The position numbers and the translations under genes were made by a program. Below the pieces are notes generated by a model. The model ran no database searches and had not been told where the DNA came from. It saw nothing but the letters and a program-made list of their open reading frames with translations. From positions 1,824,869 through 1,888,868 of the forward strand of contig NZ_KV917378.1 of NCBI RefSeq assembly GCF_002019735.1: DNA of 64,000 nt, read 5' to 3'. This document shows, piece after piece, positions 55,670 through 64,000 of the stretch. The stretch comes from Salipaludibacillus agaradhaerens. GTDB taxonomy: Bacteria; Bacillota; Bacilli; Bacillales; Salisediminibacteriaceae. Each line of letters starts with the position of its first letter. The stretch's first letter is position 1.

Positions 55670-56542
55670 TTAATGATTGTTTGACATCATGTGATCTTTA
55701 TATCGCAGTCTTAAAAAATAGGCATCCTCTAATGTAAGAGGACAACGTTTAAAATGCTGATTAGGAGGTGTGTCCGCTATTATTCTAATATATCTCTGGT
55801 TAATAGATAAAATATCCTCTCCTGATAAAGCATACTTTTCTTTGTCTGTAGCAGGTCCTTGCCACACAGCCCCCTCAGTCACATACTTCCATTGTGTGAC
55901 GCTTCCATAAAATACAGGACGCCCGTTATCAATCCATAACACATAATCACATACCCTCTCCCATTCGTTCAAGTCGTGGGAAATAACGACGGCTTGCCGT
56001 TGTTCTGTGTAATGTGAGCCTATCCAATTTACCAGAGACTTTTTCTCTCTCGTGTCAAGACCATTTAGCGGTTCGTCAAGAAATAAAAAGTAGGGCATGC
56101 CTAACATGGCCTGCCCTAACGCCACCCGCTGTTTTCCTCCTTCTGATAAAAGGCCAATTTTTCTTTGACTATCCTCTTTGAGGTTAAGTACTTGCAATAC
56201 CTCTTGACTCGCTCTATCAGGATGACGTAATGCTTTCATTCTTCCCATATAAGACATAAAGTTGCCGACCTTCATGTCTGGATATAATTCTATTTCAGTT
56301 GGCAAAAAACCAATTTCCCTGCGAACACGTGCTAAATAGTCACCTGACACACCAGCATATGTGATCTTTCCACTACCAGGCGTCATAGCAGTTGCTAATA
56401 GTTGCAAAAAAGTTGATTTTCCAGCGCCATTTCTTCCTACAATAAGTGTCATTCCTTTATTCAACACTAACTCGTCGATTCTCAAATGAAACTCTTTTCT
56501 CTTTTTTTCTAATCGTTGCACTTCAATCACGTTAGTCGTCAA
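55670..56542 (-). CDS. ABC transporter ATP-binding protein (last gene of sigma/ABC operon)
   Basis: 290 residues. Walker A GRNGAGKST, signature LSEGGKQRVALG (variant of LSGGQ), Walker B YFLFLDEPLNGLD and switch VISHD. A roughly 60-residue C-terminal extension follows. The start overlaps the preceding membrane protein stop by 4 bases, so the two probably form one transporter. It is the sixth gene of the operon starting at 61724. Confidence 0.88.
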   Translation of the reverse strand: MTTNVIEVQRLEKKRKEFHLRIDELVLNKGMTLIVGRNGAGKSTFLQLLATAMTPGSGKITYAGVSGDYLARVRREIGFLPTEIELYPDMKVGNFMSYMGRMKALRHPDRASQEVLQVLNLKEDSQRKIGLLSEGGKQRVALGQAMLGMPYFLFLDEPLNGLDTREKKSLVNWIGSHYTEQRQAVVISHDLNEWERVCDYVLWIDNGRPVFYGSVTQWKYVTEGAVWQGPATDKEKYALSGEDILSINQRYIRIIADTPPNQHFKRCPLTLEDAYFLRLRYKDHMMSNNH

Positions 56543-57372
56543 CTCCTATTGTACGCTCGCACATCCGTATTATCATATTGCTTTCCTTTTAAATAACTCC
56601 CTGCGAGCATCACTACGCCACACCCTAATATAATGAGCAGTGCACCGTAATAATTCATTTCAGATTCGCTTGTTGCCATACTGATCAACGAATGAAAATT
56701 GGTCATTAGCAGCATGAGACATGCGCTTCCTATAATCACGCCCTTAATCGACCCTAACCATGCCACAAAAACAACAAACGCTCCTGTAATAAAAACGAGT
56801 GGGGCGAGCCAGCTTAACATAAACGGAACAAACATAAGATGTTCTAATGTCAGCCATAAATAGATGGACCCTCCCAGGGCAAACATCAATTGTATGCTTA
56901 GCAAGACAAACAGTTTACTAAATAGTAATAATGTAGGAGGAAAAGGCGTTATCATCTCAACCATTCGCATTTCTTTATTCCATGTTTTAATTGTATAAAA
57001 AACCCCTGCTCCTACAAGTAACGGTAAAAATTGCGCTAAAGGATTTAACAAATAATCACTCAACCTATTCACAGGGTCTCTCATCATTAAGGTTAACATG
57101 GTAATAAACAGGAAGCTAATAAGCCACATGTACCAACGAGTCATTTTCGCTTGCATCCAAATGTGATGTGTTAACTTCAAGCGTTCTTGAGCATTTTCAA
57201 AGGGGACAACATTCAGATCTGGCAAGGCATCTTCCACACTTTGCAATCGTTGAATGAGAGATTCGGTTTCCTCATTTGAGGGCTTTTTTACTTGGTAAGC
57301 TTTAAATACCCCTTCCAACTCATTCTCCAGTTCTTCTAACTCCTTATCACATTCATAAGAATTGTTGTTCAT
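56539..57372 (-). CDS. Membrane protein following the ECF sigma factor (permease or anti-sigma-like)
   Basis: 277 residues from the ATG at 57372, preceded by AGGAGG. An acidic cytoplasmic N-terminus of about 80 residues (YECDKELEELENELEGVFKAYQVKKPSNEETESLIQRL) is followed by six membrane helices. No HxxxCxxC anti-sigma zinc motif is visible. It overlaps the sigma gene by 20 bases and the ATPase by 4. The context suggests both the permease half of an exporter and a membrane tether or anti-sigma role for the N-terminal region. This is reminiscent of, but not clearly homologous to, the sigY-yxlCDEFG operon of B. subtilis. Confidence 0.72.
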   Translation of the reverse strand: MNNNSYECDKELEELENELEGVFKAYQVKKPSNEETESLIQRLQSVEDALPDLNVVPFENAQERLKLTHHIWMQAKMTRWYMWLISFLFITMLTLMMRDPVNRLSDYLLNPLAQFLPLLVGAGVFYTIKTWNKEMRMVEMITPFPPTLLLFSKLFVLLSIQLMFALGGSIYLWLTLEHLMFVPFMLSWLAPLVFITGAFVVFVAWLGSIKGVIIGSACLMLLMTNFHSLISMATSESEMNYYGALLIILGCGVVMLAGSYLKGKQYDNTDVRAYNRS

Positions 57373-57922
57373 GTTCACTTCCTCCTTTCTTTTGTTCAAA
57401 AGATTTTTTTAACTCCTTGAGTCCTTTATATAAATGCGTTTTAACTGTGTTGACAGGCAAATCCATGACATCAGCAATTTCTTTTAACTTTAAATCTTGA
57501 TAAAACCTTAAAATAATTATATTTTTTCTTACATCTGATAGGTGATCTAATTGGGCAATGATATGCTTTCTCGTTTCTTGCTTTTCATATATCTCAACGA
57601 CCGACGTATCCTGGGCTACTGCATCCGGCATTTCATCTCTACAATACTCTGATCGATAACCAGCACTGCGCCAGTGGTCACGGCATAAATTCAGTGCCAC
57701 ACGATAGACCCACGGCTTTATTTGGGAAGGAATATCCCCACTTTTCACTTGCCACATGAGCTTAATAAACGTTTCCTGTGTCATGTCCTCTGCTTTTGAC
57801 ACATCATTTAGCTTCCTTATTAAAAATCCGAGTAATGGTCCGTGGTACCGATGAACAAAAGCTTCAAAAGCACCAGCATTCCCCTCTTTATACGATAACA
57901 ATAATTGATCATCTGATACCAT
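57353..57922 (-). CDS. ECF-type RNA polymerase sigma factor
   Basis: 189 residues from the ATG at 57922 (AAGGAGG seven bases upstream). Region 2 is FVHRYHGPLLGFLIRKLNDVSKAEDMTQETFIKLMWQV (about residues 23-60), followed by PWVYRVALNLCRDHWR. Region 4 is LDHLSDVRKNIIILRFYQDLKLKEIADVMDLPVNTVKTHLYKGLKELKK. It directs RNA polymerase to a small stress regulon. It lies inside an ABC-transporter operon, so it may control its own operon. The inducing signal is unknown; cell-envelope or antimicrobial-peptide stress is a reasonable guess. Confidence 0.93.
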   Translation of the reverse strand: MVSDDQLLLSYKEGNAGAFEAFVHRYHGPLLGFLIRKLNDVSKAEDMTQETFIKLMWQVKSGDIPSQIKPWVYRVALNLCRDHWRSAGYRSEYCRDEMPDAVAQDTSVVEIYEKQETRKHIIAQLDHLSDVRKNIIILRFYQDLKLKEIADVMDLPVNTVKTHLYKGLKELKKSFEQKKGGSEHEQQFL

Positions 57923-57951
57923 CAGCCATCCTCCTTTCTCCACCCTACCAT

Positions 57952-58656
57952 TTAATACACATCCTCACTTGCGACCCATTTAGCTCTTCTTTCAGCCCAA
58001 AGAATACTCACGACAACTAATACGACAGCAGCTACTAGTAAACTGACTCGATTCTCAATAAATGGGATCTCTTCAGGAATATAAATACTAAACAATGTCC
58101 ACCGTCCTAAAAAACCACCATTTGTCAAGACTTCAAGCATCCACAATCCGAACCCTACACCAAGACCTCCATATACTTTTTTTGAAAAAACGAGACCTAG
58201 AACTGTCATTGCAGCGACGAAAATATATGAAGGGAAACTTTGAGAAAATAGCTCCAGCCAATTAAGTTTTGTATATATCATCTCATGGTTCGAGTAATCA
58301 TAGGTCACCGTTTGTAGAAGGCCGAATTTAAGTTTATATATTTCAACCCAAAGAAGGTGCACACCTATCAATAAGACGATGAATTGTGTAAACTTACGAG
58401 CGATGACTTCCCACATTTTTAAAGGAAACGTGGCGAAAATCTCTGAGAAATAGCCACCGAATTCCCTTTGAAAAACAAGTACTGTCATTAACGTTACAAG
58501 GGGGATCATAAACAGTTCATTTAAATAAAATAAGTCTCTCGGATAATCCCCATCTGCAAACACAAACGAGGATAGAAACAAACCATAACATCCTAGCATA
58601 ACAAACAACCATGTCCCCCACATGCCCTTTAAGTCTTCCTGCCATTTACTCAGCAT
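57952..58656 (-). CDS. ABC-2 type membrane protein
   Basis: 234 residues with about six hydrophobic segments (WGTWLFVMLGCYGLFLSSF, VTLMTVLVFQREFGGYFSEIFATFPLKMWEVIARKFTQFIVLLI). The FQREFGGYFSEIF...P stretch resembles the conserved cytoplasmic loop of ABC-2 permeases. It overlaps the upstream 738-codon gene by 11 bases and precedes the sigma factor, so it likely forms the second permease half with the ATPase at 60855-61724. Confidence 0.75.
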   Translation of the reverse strand: MLSKWQEDLKGMWGTWLFVMLGCYGLFLSSFVFADGDYPRDLFYLNELFMIPLVTLMTVLVFQREFGGYFSEIFATFPLKMWEVIARKFTQFIVLLIGVHLLWVEIYKLKFGLLQTVTYDYSNHEMIYTKLNWLELFSQSFPSYIFVAAMTVLGLVFSKKVYGGLGVGFGLWMLEVLTNGGFLGRWTLFSIYIPEEIPFIENRVSLLVAAVVLVVVSILWAERRAKWVASEDVY

Positions 58657-60862
58657 CGACCATCACCTCCTCCCAAATCTCTTCCCATACATCATGAGAT
58701 ATTTCTGGGGAAGGGAGTCCCTGTTCAGAACGTGGCTCAATTTCTTTTTCGTAAAGATTATTAAGGAATCGTTTTACTTCGTCTATTCGTCCCTCTTTAA
58801 GAGCGTTCATTACTTTTCTTCCTTGTTCTTTTATATAGATTTCCTCTTGAACATATTCTTCCGGTATACTCTCGTCATAATCATCGTCATCACTCATCAA
58901 AAATTCATAAATACCTAGCATACTCAACTCTTCGACCAATTCCGCTTCAGTCATCTTATAATGGTCGAGAAGTAAAACCATATAAGCAAATTCAGGCACT
59001 AATCCTTCTAAACTTGACCACCCAAATCGCCAATTCATGTTGTAGTCACCATAAAAATGATGATGAATAATGCTTTGAGTTAAATCGCTCACATACCAGC
59101 CGTCTAGCTCTGGGTAATTGTTATAATAGCTGTTCATCGTATAGACATCATCATTAACCTCCACCCCATTATATAAGTATCCTCTCATATATTCTCCTGG
59201 CAGGAAGAAAACCATCTTTCCTATATGGGTTTCTGTCGGGAAATTCTCGTTCAAATAGCTATTAACAGTATCGAATTTGGCTAAAATTGGTTCATATCGT
59301 TTATCCATTGATGGGGGGCCTACCGCCTCCATTTCACCAACTCGCCCGTAGTTCGTGAGATTCCCGCCGTATAACGACACTTCTGTCCCGTTTTCTTTAG
59401 AGAAAACTTGTTGTCCTCTGTCAGTTTCCACCTCGGGAGCCGTCGCAAAAATAGTCTCTTGAAAACCGGTCAATGAAAGATGATAATCAGCCCGACCTCT
59501 GTGCCGAGATCCTTCAAAATCGTACTCCTCAGATGTTGTCACATTGTCCATCTTTATAAATAACGGTTGATCTCCAGCGAGGGGATACCAGGCAATTGCG
59601 GATGGTAAGAATATATTTTCTCCATCTAAAAAACTGAAATACTTTTCTCTACCGCTTCTATGTCCCCACATCGTCAGAGGGCCAGAATAACTAAATTGTA
59701 ACGTGACCCTATCGCTATTAACCATGCCATTATCTAATGGAATAGTAATTAAACTTCCCTCTTGCTCATAGTCTAACTGATCGTTATCCCATGTGAGCGC
59801 ATCTAAATTTAAGAGTGGATTTAACCTGAAATAAAGCGTTTCTTCGTCTGAAAACGAATCTGCATTAACTTCTACAAAAGCACTCGCTTCAATGGTATCA
59901 TCAAGCCGACGATGCATATCGATTTGATAAGACAAAACGTCTATGAGCTGGTAATCTTGTTCCAACTCTTCCAGTTCATAAGCCTCTGACTTGGCAACAC
60001 CTACTTGCGCTAAATGATCAGCCCACACGAATCCATAAGGCATGAAGGCGAGAAATGCTAAAAGAATAGACACACTGCTTGCCATCCGCCAGCCATTTTT
60101 TTGTCGTTTAGATACATGTCCCTTTAAGAGTGTGATCACACCTATTAGCAACATTATTGTAAAACCTAATACAAACAATCGCGAAAACCATATTTCTTTC
60201 CAAAGGAAATGAAGCCCCCACACTTCCGTTAACAAGAGTGAATCTAAAAAGAATTGATTTAAATGGAATGTTTTTAAGGGAAAAAGCCCCCCGCGACTAA
60301 TTATAAATATATCCATAAAAAAGGTGCCGAACATCCATGTGCAAAAGCCGATTAAATAAATAATACGATGCGGTATAATAGCTGTTAAAAACATGGCTAA
60401 ACTTAATGTCACGGCATAGGATAACTCATATTGAATGATATCGTTGAATAAGTAAAGTGCAAATTGATTAAATGTTTCTTCACGCTGAAACACTCCGACG
60501 CTTATATACACAACGGCCATAGCAACCGTAAAAGTTGATAAATACAGCATACCTGCTGTGTATTTTGCTATTATGGTTCCTGCGAGAGATTTCGGAAATG
60601 TCTTCATCCACTCAAAGGATGTCAGTTGTAAATCCCGTCTAACTAATAGAGTTCCTAAAAGAAAAGCAACACCGAGCGTCATCGTGTGAGCAAGCTTGTG
60701 AAAATCCTGTGTATGAGTCAGTAAGTCAAGCGGCCCATAATCACGAGGCATAGATAACAACCAAAACATCCAACCTGCAAATAAGACAGGCAATACTAAA
60801 TAAAAAGGGTTTTTAAAAATTAATTTCAACTCTAGAGCTAACGTCGTCCACCACTTAAACAT
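58646..60862 (-). CDS. ABC permease fused to extracellular M1-peptidase-like domain
   Basis: 738 residues. Residues 1 to about 280 hold six to seven membrane helices of an ABC-2 permease (LALELKLIFKNPFYLVLPVLFAGW at the start). A single large extracellular part follows. It begins with a beta-rich segment (YQIDMHRRLDDTIEASAFVEV, LQFSYSGPL) like the N-terminal domain of M1 aminopeptidases, and then a helical part. At the zinc-site position there is SIIHHHFYGDYNMNW rather than HExxH, so peptidase activity is unlikely. It overlaps the ATPase gene by 8 bases. Permease/M1 fusions occur in some genomes; their function is not established. Confidence 0.8.
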   Translation of the reverse strand: MFKWWTTLALELKLIFKNPFYLVLPVLFAGWMFWLLSMPRDYGPLDLLTHTQDFHKLAHTMTLGVAFLLGTLLVRRDLQLTSFEWMKTFPKSLAGTIIAKYTAGMLYLSTFTVAMAVVYISVGVFQREETFNQFALYLFNDIIQYELSYAVTLSLAMFLTAIIPHRIIYLIGFCTWMFGTFFMDIFIISRGGLFPLKTFHLNQFFLDSLLLTEVWGLHFLWKEIWFSRLFVLGFTIMLLIGVITLLKGHVSKRQKNGWRMASSVSILLAFLAFMPYGFVWADHLAQVGVAKSEAYELEELEQDYQLIDVLSYQIDMHRRLDDTIEASAFVEVNADSFSDEETLYFRLNPLLNLDALTWDNDQLDYEQEGSLITIPLDNGMVNSDRVTLQFSYSGPLTMWGHRSGREKYFSFLDGENIFLPSAIAWYPLAGDQPLFIKMDNVTTSEEYDFEGSRHRGRADYHLSLTGFQETIFATAPEVETDRGQQVFSKENGTEVSLYGGNLTNYGRVGEMEAVGPPSMDKRYEPILAKFDTVNSYLNENFPTETHIGKMVFFLPGEYMRGYLYNGVEVNDDVYTMNSYYNNYPELDGWYVSDLTQSIIHHHFYGDYNMNWRFGWSSLEGLVPEFAYMVLLLDHYKMTEAELVEELSMLGIYEFLMSDDDDYDESIPEEYVQEEIYIKEQGRKVMNALKEGRIDEVKRFLNNLYEKEIEPRSEQGLPSPEISHDVWEEIWEEVMVDAE

Positions 60863-61724
60863 GCCCTTGCCCTCCGATTAGAGCCATATACCCATCTTCT
60901 AACGTTGGATTTGTTGGCGTGGCATATTCAGATGGCTTCTCTTCGCTTAAGATTTTGAAAAACAAATCGCTCCCAGCACGTCTTGTAGCAACGATTTGTT
61001 CCTCTTTAAACAAATGCTTTTCTCGTTCATGGACCGTCACTTCCCACATTTTCCCTTCTGCAAAATCGATAAGATCCGTTACATTTCCAGTCATCATGAG
61101 CTGACCTTTATTTAAGACAGCCAATTGATCGCAACTGCTTTCAATATCAGCTACGATATGTGTGGACAGAATAACAGCTCGTTCTGTACTAATATCTGAG
61201 AGAAGATTTCGAAATCGCACTCGCTCCTCTGGATCAAGACCTGCTGTTGGCTCATCCACGATAAGCACTTCCGGATTACCGATTAATGCTTGTGCGATAC
61301 CGATGCGCTGTTTCATGCCGCCGGAATATGTTTTCAATTTTCTATCCGCTACATTTTCTAAATTAACGGCTTTCAAGAGGGAGCTTACTTCAGTCATTCT
61401 CTCCTGTTTATCGTTTATTCCTTTCATCACCGCTACATAGTTCAGAAACTCCCGCCCTTTCAGTTGAGGATAGATATTAAAATACTGCGGTAAGTAACCG
61501 ATTTTCCCCCTAATAGCATGGGGATTTTCCTTTAAAGAAACACCATCGATCACGACGTTTCCAGATGTTAAGGGAAGTAACGTCGCAATCATGCGCATTA
61601 ATGTTGTCTTCCCTGCACCATTAGGCCCGAGAAGACCAAATAGCCCCTTTTCAATCGTTAGTGATAGGTCATTTAACACCGTTGCTTTACGGTAACGTTT
61701 AGTTAGATTCTCAATTGTAATCAT
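60855..61724 (-). CDS. ABC transporter ATP-binding protein (first gene of sigma/ABC operon)
   Basis: 289 residues. Walker A GLLGPNGAGKTT, Q-loop GYLPQYFNIYPQL, signature YSGGMKQRIGIA, Walker B VLIVDEPTAGLDP and switch STH are all intact. It resembles ATPases of ABC-2 exporters for peptides or antibiotics. It is the promoter-proximal gene of the six-gene operon: ATPase, permease/M1-like, permease, sigma factor, membrane protein, ATPase. A perfect CATGCCGGCATG palindrome lies 28 bases upstream of the start (61752-61763) and could be regulatory. Confidence 0.92.
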   Translation of the reverse strand: MITIENLTKRYRKATVLNDLSLTIEKGLFGLLGPNGAGKTTLMRMIATLLPLTSGNVVIDGVSLKENPHAIRGKIGYLPQYFNIYPQLKGREFLNYVAVMKGINDKQERMTEVSSLLKAVNLENVADRKLKTYSGGMKQRIGIAQALIGNPEVLIVDEPTAGLDPEERVRFRNLLSDISTERAVILSTHIVADIESSCDQLAVLNKGQLMMTGNVTDLIDFAEGKMWEVTVHEREKHLFKEEQIVATRRAGSDLFFKILSEEKPSEYATPTNPTLEDGYMALIGGQGHV

Positions 61725-61811
61725 TCATCTTCCATCCTTTATAACGAAGTTCATGCCGGCATGTCTGTAACTAATAACGAGATAACTAACAAAAAAGTTT
61801 TAACTAACAAA

Positions 61812-62010
61812 GGGAGGGCTGAATTTTTTTGGATGGGTGGTGAATTTTACGACAGATCTGCTGAAAATTCCGAGTTGTTGCTTAACTTTCGTGAGTTATT
61901 GCTGAATTCAGACGAGACTGCTGAAAAATTTCGAGTTGTTGCTGAACTTTCAGCGTGTGGTGCTTAACTTTCGCGGGTTATTGCTGAATTACCTTAGATC
62001 ATTGCTGAAA
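61812..62010. repeat. Degenerate tandem repeat with TGCTGAA core
   Basis: Units such as GAGTTGTTGCTGAACTTTC and GAGTTATTGCTGAATT recur about eight times with a period near 25 bases, between the ABC operon and the amidase end. The sequence runs into the amidase 3' end. It is the same family as the array at 674-842. The 68-codon frame across it is a by-product. Confidence 0.75.
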
Positions 62011-63455
62011 TCTAATTTTTTCCGCCTCCGCCTTTACCCAAAGCTCACTTTCCTCTAATAAATACGCAAGTTGTAGTAACTGGTCTTCCCGTCCTTTTTG
62101 CGCCATCATTTGAACACCGAGGGGAAGGCCGCTGGCAGTGACATGCAAAGGAAGAGACATAGCCGGCTGTCCCGTCAAATTAGCTAACTGTGTATACGGG
62201 GAATATGTTAAGCTCGGTAAAAACATCTCATATATTAGCTTTTGTTTATCCTCAGTCATTAAACGGTCTTTAAACTGGGCTGCTTCTGCTTTCGAATATG
62301 TTAACTCACCTACTTTTGGCGCTGGAAAAGCGGTTGTCGGGGTAACGTATATGTCATATTGTTGATGGAAATCAGCCATTACTGCAGCTGCCGTATCCCA
62401 TGCCTGTAAACTTAGACTAAACTCTGCAGCACTTACGTGGCGTCCAGCTTCACTTAGCATCCATGATTCCAATTCAACATCATCGGAGGTAATGTTTTTT
62501 CCTAATTTCATCATGACACCGGCCATTTCACCACTATTCATTAAATAATAATGTCTCATTAACTCCTCCCCATTAATTTTTGGAACAGCTTCTTCAACGT
62601 GATACCCTTTTCTTGCAAGCCAGTTCACCGTCTTTTCTACCGCTTGAATAGCATCTTGAGACACTGGCGTTCCAACGGGGGAGGCCGTAGAGAATCCAAT
62701 CGATAATGGCTCCTTTTGTTTCGTGAAGCAACTCTTGTCCAATAACGGGGTTTGAAAAGCTGCTTCTGGTTGAATGGTTTGGAGAAGCTTAAGCATAGCC
62801 GCGCCATCTCTTACCGTGCGAGTTAAGACAAAATCAATGGCGGCCCCTTGCCATTGTCGTCCAACTCCAGGTCCTACTGGTGTCCGTCCCCTCGTTGGCT
62901 TTAAGCCAAACAAGCTCGTAAAAGAAGCTGGAATGCGTATGGACCCGCCCCCATCACTAGCACCGGCCACTGGAACGATGCCCGCCGCCACAGCAGCAGC
63001 AGAACCGCCACTTGATCCTCCTGGAGAATAACTCGTGTTCCATGGATTTTTCGTCACCCCATGTAGAACAGGTTCTGTAATATTTTTCAGCCCAAATTCC
63101 GGGGTATTAGTGTGGCCTATCACGACCATCCCACTTTCACGAAGTTTCTTTACAAAATGAGAATCATAATGAGCCTTATAAGTTGACATGACGCTTGCCC
63201 CTGAAGTAAGTGGTTCTCCGGCAACTGCTTGCGAAATATTTTTAAGCAATAAAGGAACCCCTGTAAAAGCACCCGAAACCAGTTTTTCCTTCAAAGCTAT
63301 ATCATATCTAGAATTGACGACTGCATTAATGTGGGATTAACCCTCTCTAGCTGTTCAAAGCTAAGGGCCACCATTTCCTCTGCGGCCACTTCTTTTTTTC
63401 TAATTAATTCTGCTATATCAGTAGCATCCAGTTTTATATATGTTTCTCTCTTCAT
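61999..63455 (-). pseudogene. Amidase-signature enzyme with N-terminal frameshift
   Basis: The uninterrupted part (61999-63294) encodes most of an amidase-signature hydrolase: catalytic Lys in GVPLLLKNI, Ser-rich loop [16 protein letters not shown] and nucleophile Ser in [13 protein letters not shown]. Upstream, an ATG at 63455 with GGAGTG before it encodes MKRETYIKLDATDIAELIR...FEQLERVNP in one frame. The continuation NAVVNSRYDIALKEKL is in another frame, the switch falling near 63331-63336 at GTGGGA. Restoring one base would give about 485 residues, normal for the family. Either the gene is inactivated or the base is a sequencing error. Confidence 0.8.
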
Positions 63456-63516
63456 CAATCATCACTCCATTTCATATCACCTTATTCATTAAATTATAAC
63501 AAAGCCACCATTACAT

Positions 63517-63543
63517 GTTTCAACAGGAATGACGTGTGGAATA
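63517..63543 (+). promoter_or_regulatory. Possible sigma-B promoter of csbD
   Basis: GTTTCA (63517-63522), 15-base spacer, GGAATA (63538-63543), 41 bases before csbD. The -35 half is good; the -10 half departs from GGGTAT. CsbD genes are general-stress genes in Bacillus, which supports the call. Confidence 0.35.
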
Positions 63544-63584
63544 TGAGACATAACACGTTAATAAAATAAAGGGAGTGATCCAAC

Positions 63585-63782
63585 ATGAATCAAGAACAGC
63601 TAAAAGGGAAATGGCAACAGCTTACTGGTGAAACCAAGAAAAAGTGGGCAAAGCTCACTGACGATGATTTAAAGCAAGTAGACGGTAGCAAAGATAAACT
63701 CATTGGGAAAATTCAGGAACGTTATGGAAAGTCAAAAGAAGAAGCAGAAAAAGAAGTGAACAATTGGAAAACAGAAAATTAA
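63585..63782 (+). CDS. csbD: CsbD family general stress protein
   Basis: 65 residues, strongly charged and helical: MNQEQLKGKWQQLTGETKKKWAKLTDDDLKQVDGSKDKLIGKIQERYGKSKEEAEKEV, the classical CsbD pattern (KGKWKQ...G-KWG-LTDDDL...G-D-LIGKIQ-RYG). AAGGGAG precedes the ATG. CsbD proteins accumulate under sigma-B control in Bacillus; their biochemical role is unknown. The gene is monocistronic with a terminator. Confidence 0.92.
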   Translation: MNQEQLKGKWQQLTGETKKKWAKLTDDDLKQVDGSKDKLIGKIQERYGKSKEEAEKEVNNWKTEN

Positions 63783-63807
63783 ACAGTGACGTATCATGAG
63801 GAAGAAC

Positions 63808-63840
63808 GAGCTGGTGGTTGATGGCACCAGCTCATTTCTC
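63808..63840 (+). terminator. Terminator of csbD
   Basis: GAGCTGGTG-GTTGATGG-CACCAGCTC followed by ATTTCTC. Confidence 0.75.
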
Positions 63841-63944
63841 ACGCTCTTATTTAATAACCATTTTGGGACATGCCATCTGTCCGTCCAGCCCTCTTTAGTC
63901 AGCGGCTTCTATGCCCCATTTTTATACTTACAAACAAACTTGCA

Positions 63945-64000
63945 TCAATGGGCTTGTCATCCTTCTACCGCTGATTGTTAGTTGCCTCAATCAGGACATT
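63945..64000 (+). repeat. Partial relative of the double-hairpin repeat at the window edge
   Basis: ATCAATGGGCTTG...CCTTCTACCGCTGATTGTTAGTT resembles the first hairpin of the 26328 and 55448 elements; the window ends within it. Confidence 0.4.

Noticed and set aside
61761-61967. 68-codon plus-strand frame between the ABC operon and amidase
   Set aside because: It runs across the TGCTGAA tandem array and the peptide repeats follow the DNA repeat; no ribosome site.
1-64000. tRNA or rRNA genes
   Set aside because: No cloverleaf-type sequence with the conserved T-loop and anticodon arm, and no rRNA-like stretch, was recognised by eye on either strand; a dedicated scan could still find one.

Overview
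The window comes from a low-GC Gram-positive bacterium of the family Bacillaceae, most likely a haloalkaliphilic Salipaludibacillus- or Alkalihalobacillus-like species. Supporting this are AGGAGG ribosome sites, a CtsR-controlled clpE, TPP and purine riboswitches in Bacillus positions, a purEKBCSQLFMNHD operon in the B. subtilis order, an ectoine hydroxylase, and many acidic surface proteins. No rRNA, tRNA, CRISPR array or intact insertion sequence was seen. Species assignment is inference.

Layout. 1-4.7 kb: the end of an AbgT-type transporter gene, then ykoFEDC (thiamine precursor uptake) behind a TPP riboswitch. 4.9-12.1 kb: a stand-alone ectoine hydroxylase, clpE with tandem CtsR boxes, a small zinc-ribbon membrane protein, an ArsR-type regulator with a palindromic operator coupled to a membrane serine hydrolase, and a YckD-like secreted protein. 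12.4-12.9 kb: seven 51-bp tandem repeats behind a promoter-like sequence. 13-26 kb: the complete 12-gene purine operon with PurR boxes and a guanine-type riboswitch. 26-51 kb: the B. subtilis order yeaC-yeaD-yebA-guaA-pbuG-yebG-purE is preserved but interrupted. The inserted blocks are an EcsAB-like ABC pair, a secreted GH5 enzyme with a ricin-type domain, an LXG polymorphic toxin island, and a LysR/MFS pair. 51-64 kb: a nitroreductase, a DUF4003 protein, a divergent CpaF-like ATPase/DUF192 pair around GTTCTTT palindromes, a six-gene ABC operon carrying an ECF sigma factor, a frameshifted amidase, and csbD.

How the genes work together. Purine synthesis (pur operon), salvage (pbuG) and GMP formation (guaA) each have a guanine-class purine aptamer followed by a terminator, so one metabolite signal can shut all three. 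The LXG island (31.7-39.3 kb) contains a full-length secreted toxin with its helical partner, a DUF4176 protein and an adjacent immunity gene. Downstream lies a 3.5-kb store of truncated toxin ends and orphan immunity genes, bracketed by 225-bp direct repeats. The shared pretoxin sequence between the complete gene and the orphan toxin end would allow tip exchange by homologous recombination. This is the most interesting system in the window.

Intergenic DNA is rich in repeat families: a 202-bp element, a double-hairpin 155-bp element, TGCTGAA-motif tandem repeats, and others. Several lie at the edges of the inserted blocks. Many start codons were moved inward from the longest reading frame on the basis of ribosome-binding sites, including GTG for purC, TTG for yeaC and TTG for the MFS gene.
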